Made by a program: the position numbers and the translations under genes. Source: Psychrobacter proteolyticus (GTDB lineage: Bacteria; Pseudomonadota; Gammaproteobacteria; Pseudomonadales; Moraxellaceae). From it: a DNA stretch of 64,000 bases. Below the pieces are notes generated by a model. It saw nothing but the letters and a program-made list of their open reading frames with translations, was not told where the DNA came from and did no database searches. Below, one piece after another: positions 1 through 7,528 of the stretch. Location of the stretch: positions 248,001 through 312,000 of the forward strand of contig NZ_QLKS01000002.1 of the NCBI RefSeq assembly GCF_003350005.1, given 5' to 3'. The number at the start of each line of letters is the position of its first letter. Position 1 is the first letter of the stretch.

Positions 1-31
1 AAAAGGCCAGCTCAATAAATAAGCTGGCCTT
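1..31 (-). terminator. Intrinsic terminator of the glycerophosphodiesterase gene
   Basis: A 10-bp perfect inverted repeat (AAGGCCAGCT at 3-12, AGCTGGCCTT at 22-31) lies just past the stop of the minus-strand gene. Read on the minus strand it is followed by a T run that continues off the window edge. Only the part inside the window can be judged. Confidence 0.7.
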
Positions 32-79
32 GGTAACGAAGATTAAGCGTGATTATCTATTAATAGACTGAGCGAAAAT

Positions 80-1444
80 CTATTTAAGACCTTTGCAGTT
101 GGCATAGTAGCTCACCGTAGTGGGCCAATCTGAAAAAATGCCTTGGACACCGACGTCCTGCGCTAGTACGTCAATATAATTCATCATATCACCATCATTG
201 TTGATAGCATCACTAAGACCGCTATAGTACCAATCGCCACCATCGGTTAATGGTCCTGAACGCTCTATCGACCAAGTAATGATTTTTAGACCATTGGCTT
301 TGGCCTGTTTTGCGTATTCTGATGGTTGCATATTTCCCTTACCATCAGTAGTGACTAACAACCAAAGTGCTGGAGCAATGGTGTTGATGCCGCGTGCTTT
401 GATATCAGCCAATGAATGCTTCCAAGTGGTTGCGTCATCTTTATCAAATGTTTTATCCTTAGCGGTCTCATTGCTGTCATCAATAAGATAGACGGCATTA
501 GCACCATAAGCTGGCTCGTTTTTGATCCAGTAATCAAGATCTTCTATATTGAATGACTGAGCAAATACATCGCTTGCAGGTACATTCGCTGCCTTATAAG
601 TATCTATCAGCTGTTGACGGTAATCGTCCAAACGATAGCCGTTAAACGGCATAGTCACTACAGGTGCTTTTAGCTCAGGCGTGTGCTTCATACCTAGCTT
701 ACGAGCCAATGCGATATGCTCTTTTAAGGTTAATACTTTGCCATTTTGCGAGTATAAGTCCGTTCGCCAAGGCGCAGTTGCATTCATATATTCGCTAATA
801 CTGGTTGCTTTTTTATTGGCAGCATCCATCTTACCCGTCAGTGTTTTAAACTCAGTACCGCTAATATCTGAGGTACGGCATTCGATACTATCGGCATTAG
901 TAAGTTTGCCTTTAGCATCCAATATAGGCGGCACAGTACATTGCTTGGCGAGCGGCGTGGTTAGAATATTGGTAGTGGTGTGCAAATCGTTTTGGGCATG
1001 ACGACAGACAAGCTCACCGTCATTGGTAAAAGCGACATCACATTCCAAGATGCCAGCACCCATTTGTGCTGACGCCACGTAGCTATCATAAGTATGTTCA
1101 GGCAGCTGTAATGGCGCACCTCGATGCGCAATAGAGAAGTCTGTCTTACTTGGCAGCTGCCCTCTGCATGCCTGTAGCTCTTCTTTTAGTGGTCCTTCAT
1201 CCATATCATTTATCAAATAAAACGGACGCACTCCATAGGTATATGCGACAGGTGTGGGCGATTGTGTCTGTGATTGCACTGTCGATAAAGGGGCTTTTGA
1301 TGTGAGCGTTGAGCGGCTATCGGTAGTGCAGCCTACTATCAATAATGAGCTGATCAGCGTTAAAGGTAAGGCGATATTAATCTTATTAACCTTGGCCAGC
1401 GTGTGCTTACTCAGCTCAAGCGCTGATTTATTAGAAATTGTCAT
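80..1444 (-). CDS. Glycerophosphodiester phosphodiesterase, predicted lipoprotein
   Basis: Predicted to hydrolyse glycerophosphodiesters to glycerol-3-phosphate and an alcohol at the cell envelope. The start at 1444 is chosen over one 12 codons upstream because AGGA sits 8 nt before it. The protein (454 aa) then begins with a signal sequence ending in a lipobox (IVGC, lipidated Cys39). GDPD motifs are visible: AHRGA, the PEHT motif, ECDV with the metal-binding acidic pair, and an RH in the position of the usual HD histidine. The length is greater than that of the roughly 250-residue cytoplasmic UgpQ type and suits the longer secreted forms. It is transcribed alone and ends at a terminator. 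The substrate range cannot be read from sequence. Confidence 0.85.
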   Translation of the reverse strand: MTISNKSALELSKHTLAKVNKINIALPLTLISSLLIVGCTTDSRSTLTSKAPLSTVQSQTQSPTPVAYTYGVRPFYLINDMDEGPLKEELQACRGQLPSKTDFSIAHRGAPLQLPEHTYDSYVASAQMGAGILECDVAFTNDGELVCRHAQNDLHTTTNILTTPLAKQCTVPPILDAKGKLTNADSIECRTSDISGTEFKTLTGKMDAANKKATSISEYMNATAPWRTDLYSQNGKVLTLKEHIALARKLGMKHTPELKAPVVTMPFNGYRLDDYRQQLIDTYKAANVPASDVFAQSFNIEDLDYWIKNEPAYGANAVYLIDDSNETAKDKTFDKDDATTWKHSLADIKARGINTIAPALWLLVTTDGKGNMQPSEYAKQAKANGLKIITWSIERSGPLTDGGDWYYSGLSDAINNDGDMMNYIDVLAQDVGVQGIFSDWPTTVSYYANCKGLK

Positions 1445-1846
1445 GTAAAATGTTCCTGCAAAATTATAAAAAAATCCCATCAGACGTAGGGATAGGAATT
1501 AAAAGATTAACGTTTGACTATTGGTTGATGTTTGCTAAAAGAAACTAAAGGTCGTGTATTCTTATAAGAGCTTAGTCTTGTAAGAACTTAGCCTTGATAC
1601 GGATACAATTGTAGGCACATGTACTAAATAGACAGCTGACAGTATTTGAGCTTGATAGTATTGAAACTATTCGTCATAAAGTCATACATGTCTTTTCACA
1701 TTTTTGCTATTGTCCGTTTAGCACCTCACTATTGACCATACTCTCAAACTAACAGATGATATTGACCATATAATGACACACACGTTATTTTGGCAAAAAA
1801 TATAGAAATGCTTAGGGCATATCTCACTACATTATTAAGGATAACT
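1445..1846. other. Divergent intergenic region
   Basis: This 400-bp AT-rich gap separates the minus-strand phosphodiesterase from the plus-strand esterase and must hold both promoters. I see no convincing ORF, repeat array or RNA. The in-frame extension from 1790 to the chosen esterase start lacks a ribosome binding site. Confidence 0.5.
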
Positions 1847-2518
1847 ATGAGTAATTATTTAGATGCAGTCGTCGTTGAGCACAATCCCTCTCAAAAAAAG
1901 ATAGATCGCGCAGTGATTTGGCTGCACGGTCTAGGTGCTAGCGGTCATGATTTTGAGCCAGTTGTACCGCAGCTTGGACTGGCGGATGATATGGCAGTAC
2001 GTTTTATCTTCCCACATGCCCCTAAACGCCCAGTCACGGTAAATGGCGGTATGGTGATGCCAGCATGGTACGACATCATAGAGATGAGTCTGGAGCGTAA
2101 AGTAGATGTGGCTCAGATTGAAGAGTCTGCTCAGCAGATACAAGATTTGATCAGTCGTGAGATAGAGCGCGGTGTGTTACCAGAGCATATCGTCATCGCA
2201 GGGTTTTCGCAGGGCGGGGCAGTTGCGTATCATGTGGCACTTGGCTATCCAAAACGTTTGGCTGGCTTGATGACGCTCTCTACCTACTTAGCAACCAACG
2301 ACAATATTGCGTATAGTGCTGCCAACAAAGACATGCCGATTTTGATTGAACATGGTTCTCATGATCCAGTTGTTCCTGTCGTCCTAGGTGAGCAAGCACA
2401 GCAGTTATTATCAGAAAAGAATTATAATGTCTCTTACAATACCTATCCGATGGCACATCAAGTCTGTATGCCGCAGATTCAAAATATCGGCAAATGGTTA
2501 AACACTGTCTTGGCCTAA
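1847..2518 (+). CDS. Alpha/beta-hydrolase carboxylesterase (phospholipase/carboxylesterase family)
   Basis: Predicted cytoplasmic serine esterase of the acyl-protein-thioesterase/carboxylesterase family (223 aa, typical for the family). Visible landmarks are the oxyanion-hole strand IWLHGLGASG, the nucleophile elbow GFSQGG with the catalytic Ser, the acid in HGSHDPVVP and the catalytic His in MAHQV. The start at 1847 is chosen because AAGGA lies 5-6 nt upstream; an upstream in-frame ATG at 1790 has no such signal. No signal peptide is seen. It sits alone between the phosphodiesterase and ssrA. The physiological substrate is unknown. Confidence 0.88.
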   Translation: MSNYLDAVVVEHNPSQKKIDRAVIWLHGLGASGHDFEPVVPQLGLADDMAVRFIFPHAPKRPVTVNGGMVMPAWYDIIEMSLERKVDVAQIEESAQQIQDLISREIERGVLPEHIVIAGFSQGGAVAYHVALGYPKRLAGLMTLSTYLATNDNIAYSAANKDMPILIEHGSHDPVVPVVLGEQAQQLLSEKNYNVSYNTYPMAHQVCMPQIQNIGKWLNTVLA

Positions 2519-2560
2519 CCTATTAAGCTGTAACGTAATGTAATGCAGGCTACTTATAGG

Positions 2561-2590
2561 TTGAAACCTAACCGGTATCTCCTATATAAT
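2561..2590 (+). promoter_or_regulatory. Sigma-70 promoter of ssrA
   Basis: A -35-like TTGAAA (2561-2566) and a consensus -10 TATAAT (2585-2590) are separated by 18 bp. They end 13 bp before the first base of mature tmRNA, which leaves room for a short processed leader. Confidence 0.75.
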
Positions 2591-2603
2591 AAGCGACCTT
2601 ATT

Positions 2604-2962
2604 GGGGATGTTCTGGCTTCGACGCTGGTGATGAAACTCAATGATGCATGTCGAGAGTGTATGTCCTCTCGTTAATCAAACATATATTGTTATAGTCGCA
2701 AACGACGAAACTTACGCTCTAGCAGCTTAAACCCTGCTTACTTAGTTGCTGGTCACCTACAGTTGGTTAACTAAGTTGAAGCGTCCGCATGTAGGCTCGC
2801 CACAAGTGATTGTCTCAATTGCTTGGGTTCAAAAGTAGAGAATCGTCCAATCCATCCTGACTGTCGGATCGGTGCGGATTAAAACTAAAGACAGAAACTA
2901 AACATGTAGATTCATGAGCGTAATGCTGGCGGACGCGGGTTCAACTCCCGCCATCTCCACCA
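2604..2962 (+). ncRNA. ssrA: Transfer-messenger RNA (tmRNA)
   Basis: tmRNA rescues stalled ribosomes by trans-translation and tags nascent chains for ClpXP and related proteases. The 5' end GGGGATG pairs with CATCTCC at the 3' end (one G-U pair), followed by discriminator A and CCA at 2960-2962. A GGTTCAACTCCC T-arm is present near the 3' end. The tag reading frame starts at 2698 (resume codon GCA) and encodes ANDETYALAA, with stop TAA at 2728-2730. The -LAA C-terminus is the usual protease signal. The last 15 bases belong to the repeat shared with the far end of the integrated element, so this 3' end was regenerated by integration. sspB, which delivers tagged proteins to ClpXP, lies in the same window. 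Confidence 0.98.
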
Positions 2963-3059
2963 AACAACGATAAAGGGCTGACCGTCATAGACTGTCAGCC
3001 CTTTATTTTGGGCGTTTTTTGGGTTTTCACTACCTCGTAGGGGTATGGCGAACTATATA
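2948..3059. repeat. Left attachment repeat (attL-like) of the ssrA element
   Basis: This 112-bp segment covers the tmRNA 3' end, its terminator and about 50 bp beyond. It recurs at 17556-17667 with four mismatches by my alignment. The copy marks the left edge of the integrated element and keeps ssrA intact. Confidence 0.92.
2972..3010 (+). terminator. Intrinsic terminator of ssrA
   Basis: An 11-bp stem (AAAGGGCTGAC at 2972-2982 with GTCAGCCCTTT at 2994-3004) is followed by TTTATTTT. A second copy lies inside the right repeat near 17580-17615, carrying one stem substitution. Confidence 0.9.
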
Positions 3060-3062
3060 GAA

Positions 3063-3113
3063 TGTTGGTATTATTGTTGGTATTAGAGTTTATACACACT
3101 CTCAATACCAACA
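3063..3113. promoter_or_regulatory. Left arm-type integrase sites overlapping the int promoter region
   Basis: Two direct copies of TGTTGGTATTA (3063-3073 and 3075-3085, 12-bp spacing) and one inverted copy (ATACCAA core at 3105-3111) lie between the attachment repeat and int. A possible promoter, TTGGTA at 3065 with TTTATA at 3089, overlaps them, which would allow the integrase to repress its own gene. The same motif pair with the same spacing occurs at the right end. Confidence 0.65.
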
Positions 3114-3125
3114 AAGGATAGCCTA

Positions 3126-4367
3126 ATGCCCTTAACTCATACCGTCATCAATAAGCTACAACCTAGTAGCACCTCGATTGATACAAAGCGACCTGACAAG
3201 CATAGTGACGGTAACGGGCTGCAATTATGGGTGCGTTATACGGGCGTTAAGTCATGGATCAGCGCATACCGCTGGCAAGGTAAGCAGCAAACCCTCACTA
3301 TTGGCACTTATCCAGTTATGAGCTTACAGAACGCAAGGCAGCGCAATATTGAGATCAAACGCTTAATAGCTGATGGTGTGAACCCTAAAGACCATAAAAA
3401 AGAGCAGCAAGCCAGCCAAGACGGTTTAAATATTTTCGATAACATAGCCCAGTCATGGTATAGCGAGCGCAAAACCTACCTAGCAGAAAGCACCTTTACC
3501 CGTAACTATTCCGCCTATATGCGCGATGTTCAGCCCTCTATTGGTCAAAAGAACATCAACGACATAACCGCGCCTGATATATTGGCTATTGGTAAAGCAG
3601 TAGAAAGCCGCGGAGCTAATGAAATGGCAAAGCGTACCATTAGAGAAGTAGGGCAGATATTCAAACATGCCATACGCAATGGACTAGCCACGCATAACCC
3701 AGCCACCGACCTAGCCGAAGCAATCAAACCACACAAAACTATCAACCATCACCGCATTACTAGCCAGCAACTGCCAAAGCTACTAACAGACATCAATGCT
3801 TATCAAGGTGATGTACTGGTGAAGCTAGGCTTATGGTTTTTATGCTATACGTTTGTGCGTACCAATGAATTACGCTTTATGGAATGGTCAGAGATTGACT
3901 ACAAACATGGCTTATGGCGCATACCAGCTGATAAGATGAAAGCCAAGCGTTTACACATTGTACCGTTAGCACCGCAAGCAATGGCGATACTGGAGCAGAT
4001 AAAAGAGCTAGGTTTTTCGGATCAGTACGTTTTCTTTAATACCTCAACTCGTAAGCCATACAGTCAAAGCGCATTTATTAATGCCCTATGGAATATGGGT
4101 TATAAAGGTAAAATGACAGGTCACGGCTTCCGTGGACTTGCCAGTACCACGCTACATGAAAAAGAGTTTATGCACGAAGCAATAGAGCTACAGCTAGCAC
4201 ATGACAGAGAAAACAAGATAAGCGCAGCATACAACGGAGCGCAGCACCTACCATACAGAATAGACATGATGAATGAATGGGCAAACTTCATTGACGATGC
4301 TTACGCTGGCAAACTAGACAACGTGATCCGTGCAGACTTCAAACAACACAAACAAAAGCTAGGCTAA
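3126..4367 (+). CDS. int: Tyrosine site-specific integrase, P4 type
   Basis: Predicted to catalyse integration and excision of the element at the ssrA 3' end. The N-terminal ~90 residues match the arm-DNA-binding domain of P4-type integrases (the SDGNGLQLWVR and TIGTYPVMSLQNAR region). A core-binding SAM-like domain and the catalytic domain follow. Catalytic residues can be placed: R245 (FVRTNEL), H333-G-F-R336, H359 and the nucleophile Y369 in AAYNG. At 413 aa the gene appears complete and active. It starts 66 bp inside the left repeat and reads into the element, as expected for this class. An excisionase role may be played by the AlpA-like protein at 6290. Confidence 0.95.
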   Translation: MPLTHTVINKLQPSSTSIDTKRPDKHSDGNGLQLWVRYTGVKSWISAYRWQGKQQTLTIGTYPVMSLQNARQRNIEIKRLIADGVNPKDHKKEQQASQDGLNIFDNIAQSWYSERKTYLAESTFTRNYSAYMRDVQPSIGQKNINDITAPDILAIGKAVESRGANEMAKRTIREVGQIFKHAIRNGLATHNPATDLAEAIKPHKTINHHRITSQQLPKLLTDINAYQGDVLVKLGLWFLCYTFVRTNELRFMEWSEIDYKHGLWRIPADKMKAKRLHIVPLAPQAMAILEQIKELGFSDQYVFFNTSTRKPYSQSAFINALWNMGYKGKMTGHGFRGLASTTLHEKEFMHEAIELQLAHDRENKISAAYNGAQHLPYRIDMMNEWANFIDDAYAGKLDNVIRADFKQHKQKLG

Positions 4368-4383
4368 CACTTAGCGCTAACTA

Positions 4384-4450
4384 TGCAAGGCTAGGACTAA
4401 TTACCCGAACGACAGCTATTTACACACCCTTATGCTGTCATTGCCTTGCA
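4384..4450. other. Nested inverted repeats downstream of int
   Basis: An outer pair TGCAAGGC (4384-4391) / GCCTTGCA (4443-4450) encloses an inner pair GACAGC (4411-4416) / GCTGTC (4434-4439). There is no T run, so it is not a classical terminator. It may be a structured RNA element or binding site between int and the next gene. Confidence 0.5.
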
Positions 4451-4475
4451 CCTATTTTGATTAAAGGGTGTAGGG

Positions 4476-5696
4476 GTGTGTATTGTGGGGTTAGCTGAAG
4501 CGATTACATTAAAAGACAATGCAGAACGAGAGAAGTATTTATCAGTTTTCGATGTTATAGACATTATAGGTAGCGATGATACAGAATTCGTTATCCATAT
4601 AATGGATAGTTTAGGTCTGTTTTCTTTGACAGTATATGAATTAAATAGCTTAGACGCTTATAACCCTATTTACAAACCCATATCCAATAGTTATGAATTA
4701 AAGCAGAAAGTTAGAGATTATAGAAAGGCTTCACGACAATTTATTCATGAAGATAACAATTTTGATGAATATATTACATTACAACGTTGTTTGAAGAAAA
4801 ATTTATGGTCAAGGTTTGACTTGTTAAAAATAGAGGAGATAGCTAAACATACCAGTCTAGTAGTTTGGAGTGATAGTAACGCTCTATATTCCATGTACAG
4901 TAATATGATAAACAGAAGAGATAGCGAATACTACGAATTACCGAAAAGTAGTCAGCAAGCCATAAAAGATTATATAAATTTAGGCATCTATCAGAGAGAA
5001 CTGATAAACCTTGTAAGCTATAGCCCTGAGCAAATAATATGCCTAATGACCAATGATGATCCAACTCGTATCAATCGCGATGAAAAGTATCAGGTATATT
5101 GGGACATGGTAAGTAATGCAATAGATGCCAACGAATTAACACCGATCGATGAGGAAGAGAAGATCAAGGCTGAGCAAGTTAAAGTATGGCTAGCCAAATG
5201 TGGTTTTACTTATAAAAATTTTAATGCTGATTTAACAATAGAGCAATCAGTGCAAAACGAAGAACTACAAAAACGCGTAGTAGAATTTGAAAAAGAAGCA
5301 GCAAATGTAAAAGCTACTGGTAGTCTCTCGATGGGAACGTCCCCAGTTACGCAAGTTGATCCTAAAACGTTTGAACAGTTAAGCCAAGAACTGATAACCG
5401 CTAACATCAAAATAGCAGACCTCGATAGCCAGTTAGAAAAAGCTAAAGCCGAACTAGAAAACAAGCCGGCCGATGACTTAAATAAAGTGCCTCATCAATC
5501 ATACAGAACTGTAGATAGAGTAATGTATGCAATGGCTCAACTGTCTAATCTAGATAATACAGAACCATATAGCCAAAATAACCCATCATTGAATGCTAGT
5601 ATCACTACCATATTGCAAAATGACGGATTAACGCTTGAGTACCAAGCAGTAGGTAAATGGCTGTCACGCATTAACGATATAAAACCACTAAAGTAA
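4476..5696 (+). CDS. Unknown element-encoded protein with C-terminal coiled coil
   Basis: I do not recognise this 406-residue protein. It is acidic and soluble, with no signal peptide or membrane segment. Residues ~1-230 are mixed alpha/beta-looking sequence, ~250-330 are Glu/Lys-rich heptad-like sequence likely to form a coiled coil (for example LDSQLEKAKAELENK), and the last ~60 residues (RTVDRVMYAMAQLSNLD...) form a compact end domain. The start is a GTG at 4476 or possibly GTG at 4485; both have G-rich upstream sequence. It is noticeably more AT-rich than int and lies alone between int and the replication operon, the usual cargo position. The function is open. Confidence 0.7.
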   Translation: MCIVGLAEAITLKDNAEREKYLSVFDVIDIIGSDDTEFVIHIMDSLGLFSLTVYELNSLDAYNPIYKPISNSYELKQKVRDYRKASRQFIHEDNNFDEYITLQRCLKKNLWSRFDLLKIEEIAKHTSLVVWSDSNALYSMYSNMINRRDSEYYELPKSSQQAIKDYINLGIYQRELINLVSYSPEQIICLMTNDDPTRINRDEKYQVYWDMVSNAIDANELTPIDEEEKIKAEQVKVWLAKCGFTYKNFNADLTIEQSVQNEELQKRVVEFEKEAANVKATGSLSMGTSPVTQVDPKTFEQLSQELITANIKIADLDSQLEKAKAELENKPADDLNKVPHQSYRTVDRVMYAMAQLSNLDNTEPYSQNNPSLNASITTILQNDGLTLEYQAVGKWLSRINDIKPLK

Positions 5697-5722
5697 TCTA
5701 TAGTAGATAACTTGCTATCTAC
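5692..5722. repeat. 31-bp repeat, copy 1, with internal palindrome
   Basis: It overlaps the stop codon of the preceding gene and contains TAGATAACTTGCTATCTA, a palindromic core. A copy with three differences lies at 6171-6201, so the pair brackets the small secreted-protein gene. Confidence 0.7.
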
Positions 5723-5750
5723 GATTTAGACAAAGGACAAGGATTGTTTG

Positions 5751-6107
5751 ATGAAAAAACTAATTGTAATTACTTTAGGATGTAGTCTGGCTATATTGTC
5801 TCATGCCCAACGCTACGACGTTTATGTTCATGACCAATCATGGCAACGGCATAACGATGCACCACCAAGGGCAACTGATGCAGTAATTGATACTAGTGAT
5901 TGGAGTAAGAGTTTCAAAGAAGGTCAGGATATAAGAAAAGCATGGGACGCTCGAAAAGCTAGAAAACAGCATGAGAAAGCAATGCAGGAAATGAGCAGTC
6001 TTAATTTAAATGATAACGATGCTGTTATGGAATTTGCTAAGAAATATCCTGATAGTATTGATAGCTTAAAAAGTATGCTTCAACTGCATAAACAGCTCAA
6101 TGATTGA
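5751..6107 (+). CDS. Small secreted protein of unknown function
   Basis: This 118-residue protein has a clear signal peptide (MKKLIVITLGCSLAILSHA, cleavage likely before QRYD) and a charged, helix-prone mature part (KAWDARKARKQHEKAMQEM). The start at 5751 is preferred over the adjacent TTG because AAGGA lies 7 nt upstream. The only Cys is in the signal region and is not in a lipobox context. A terminator follows directly, so it is its own transcription unit. It is bracketed by 31-bp repeats. I recognise no family. Confidence 0.7.
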   Translation: MKKLIVITLGCSLAILSHAQRYDVYVHDQSWQRHNDAPPRATDAVIDTSDWSKSFKEGQDIRKAWDARKARKQHEKAMQEMSSLNLNDNDAVMEFAKKYPDSIDSLKSMLQLHKQLND

Positions 6108-6128
6108 AACTTAATATCTAATAATAGC

Positions 6129-6154
6129 AACCGTCTTAACAGGCGGTTCTTTTT
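6129..6154 (+). terminator. Intrinsic terminator after the small secreted-protein gene
   Basis: A short stem AACCG (6129-6133) / CGGTT (6144-6148) is followed by CTTTTT. It is weak but well placed 20 bp after the stop. Confidence 0.6.
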
Positions 6155-6170
6155 ATGAATGTAGATAGTA

Positions 6171-6201
6171 AGTAATCTACTATAGATAACTTGCTATCTA
6201 C
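6171..6201. repeat. 31-bp repeat, copy 2
   Basis: It matches 5692-5722 at 28 of 31 positions, including the whole palindromic core. It lies 90 bp before the AlpA-like gene, a position suited to an operator for the replication operon. Confidence 0.7.
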
Positions 6202-6289
6202 TGTAGAACCTCCGTAAAGCCCCACCACATATCATAGAACCATGTTGAAAGCCGTAGCACACCGTTACAGCTGACATGGAGATATAAAC

Positions 6290-6580
6290 ATGACACACCC
6301 AACCCAAAACACGCCAGTAATTGCTTTTACTGATAACACCTCGAACGATACCGAACCAACCACCGTAAACAGTTCAGCTATGCAACTGCCCACTACTGGC
6401 ATGGGCAGAGCTAAGGACATTTTGCCGTTTCTACCTTTTAGCAAAACTACCTTGTTTGAATGGTCAAAAGATGGGCGTTTCCCAGCTGGCAGAAAGTTAT
6501 CACCAACGATGACAGCATGGAGCTATGCAGACGTTCACAACTGGCTTAACAGTCACACCTCAAACACTAGCGAGGTGTAA
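6290..6580 (+). CDS. AlpA-like helix-turn-helix regulator / excisionase
   Basis: Small DNA-binding protein (96 aa). It has a disordered Thr/Asn-rich leader (~40 aa) and then the AlpA/MerR-like winged helix (AKDILPFLPFSKTTLFEWSKDGRFPAGRKLSP, WSYADVHNWL). In P4-like elements AlpA-family proteins activate or act with the integrase and behave as excisionases. GGAG lies 9 nt before the start. It heads a tight five-gene operon (3-bp gap to the next gene, then overlapping starts and stops). A 31-bp repeat upstream may be its operator. Family assignment is good; the exact role is inferred. Confidence 0.82.
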   Translation: MTHPTQNTPVIAFTDNTSNDTEPTTVNSSAMQLPTTGMGRAKDILPFLPFSKTTLFEWSKDGRFPAGRKLSPTMTAWSYADVHNWLNSHTSNTSEV

Positions 6581-6583
6581 TCC

Positions 6584-6832
6584 ATGAATACACGGCAAAC
6601 AAAGCAGAAATATAAGCAGATCATTCTTAATCACATGCTGGCAGGTAAAAGCCTATCCACTTATGAAGCTTACGACCTCTATAACATAACGTGCTTTTTA
6701 CAGCGTGTCAGTGAGCTAAGAGATCAAGGCATAGCTATTCAAGATGAATGGGTGAAGAATAACGGCAAACGCTTTAAACGCTACTGGATAGAGCAGCTAC
6801 CCAATGCCATAAGCGGAGGTGAACAGTTATGA
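6584..6832 (+). CDS. Winged helix-turn-helix protein (phage HTH_39-like)
   Basis: This basic 82-residue protein matches the pattern of a small phage/island helix-turn-helix family: ILNHMLAGKSLSTYEAYDLYNIT, then RVSELRDQGIAI and a KRYWI wing. It is probably a DNA-binding protein with a regulatory or replication-accessory role. Its stop overlaps the next start as ATGA, indicating translational coupling. Family recognition is by pattern memory, not a search. Confidence 0.72.
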   Translation: MNTRQTKQKYKQIILNHMLAGKSLSTYEAYDLYNITCFLQRVSELRDQGIAIQDEWVKNNGKRFKRYWIEQLPNAISGGEQL

Positions 6833-7353
6833 GCAACAATCATAAGGTTAAACTTGATCTAAAGTCTCACCACGGAGCATATACTGCCAAACGCGGATTA
6901 CTACTTAGATTTACCATCTTTATGGCATGGGTAGTGTGTATTGGCTTACTACTACTGTTTGTCACATGCCAGCCCGTCATTACAAAACAGATTGCAAGTG
7001 ACGATAACAGCCGTTACTATATATACCTCTCAAAAATCACTAGCGGACAAGCCAGCCGTTATTTATTGGCTTTTTTTGTGCCTGATAATAGCCCAGCCTC
7101 TCAAGCTGTCACTATGCCATCAAGCACTGCCCCAAATACGCATTTAAGCGTGACAAGGGGATATTCCCTCATATTTATAGCAAATCACTTGCTAACCGAC
7201 TATGACGGGTTGACGCTGCAAAATACAATAGCCGCAAGGCGAATATGCGGGGCGGCTTCTAGTGATGCCGAGAGTAAGACCCGTCACCCTATACTTTTAC
7301 TGTATAGCGTGGCATTAACTCATAAATCACTAGGAGGTAGCTGTCATGGCTAA
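6829..7353 (+). CDS. Small membrane protein, Ash/Icd-like ORF over a structured region
   Basis: Predicted 174-residue protein with one transmembrane segment (~residues 26-47, FTIFMAWVVCIGLLLLFV). The C-terminal half ends LTHKSLGGSCHG. The ORF stops exactly where the strong Shine-Dalgarno and ATG of the next gene occur. P4-like elements often have an Ash or Icd-like ORF in this position, with a similar Gly-rich end dictated by the next ribosome binding site; I judge the resemblance real but weak. The 3' half overlies inverted repeats, so RNA function may matter more than the protein there. It is coupled to the upstream gene by an ATGA overlap. Confidence 0.5.
   Translation: MSNNHKVKLDLKSHHGAYTAKRGLLLRFTIFMAWVVCIGLLLLFVTCQPVITKQIASDDNSRYYIYLSKITSGQASRYLLAFFVPDNSPASQAVTMPSSTAPNTHLSVTRGYSLIFIANHLLTDYDGLTLQNTIAARRICGAASSDAESKTRHPILLLYSVALTHKSLGGSCHG
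7156..7307 (+). other. Structured RNA-like segment upstream of the replication genes
   Basis: Several stem-forming repeats crowd into 150 bp: AGGG..CCCT around 7157-7169, TGACGGGT (7203-7210) with ACCCGTCA (7279-7286), CCGCA (7232-7236) with TGCGG (7246-7250), and a 6-bp hairpin CTATAC (7289-7294) / GTATAG (7302-7307). The position matches that of the immunity (CI) RNA in P4, between the regulator and the primase gene. No sequence homology to P4 CI RNA is claimed. Confidence 0.35.
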
Positions 7354-7528
7354 CTCAATTAGCACGACCTCAAACTCTCAAACCACTACCAATATCACAC
7401 TAGCCAATCAAGCCATTAACGGTGCGCATGATGAGGGTTTGTCTGTTGTTCAAAGTAAACAGCGTAAATTTAACAAGTATAGAGCCATGCGCCAGCCTAA
7501 CCAAACACAGGTAAGGGGGGCTGAATGA
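7346..7528 (+). CDS. Small hydrophilic protein preceding the replication gene
   Basis: This 60-residue Ser/Thr/Asn/Gln-rich protein has a basic C-terminal half (VQSKQRKFNKYRAMRQPNQ). An exact AGGAGG lies 8 nt before the ATG, the best ribosome binding site in the operon, and its TGA overlaps the next ATG. The strong translation signal argues it is real and that it couples translation into the DUF3987 gene. No family is recognised. Confidence 0.65.
   Translation: MANSISTTSNSQTTTNITLANQAINGAHDEGLSVVQSKQRKFNKYRAMRQPNQTQVRGAE

Noticed and set aside
1790-1846. N-terminal extension of the esterase from the ATG at 1790
   Set aside because: No ribosome site there, while AAGGA precedes the ATG at 1847 and the family starts at that point.
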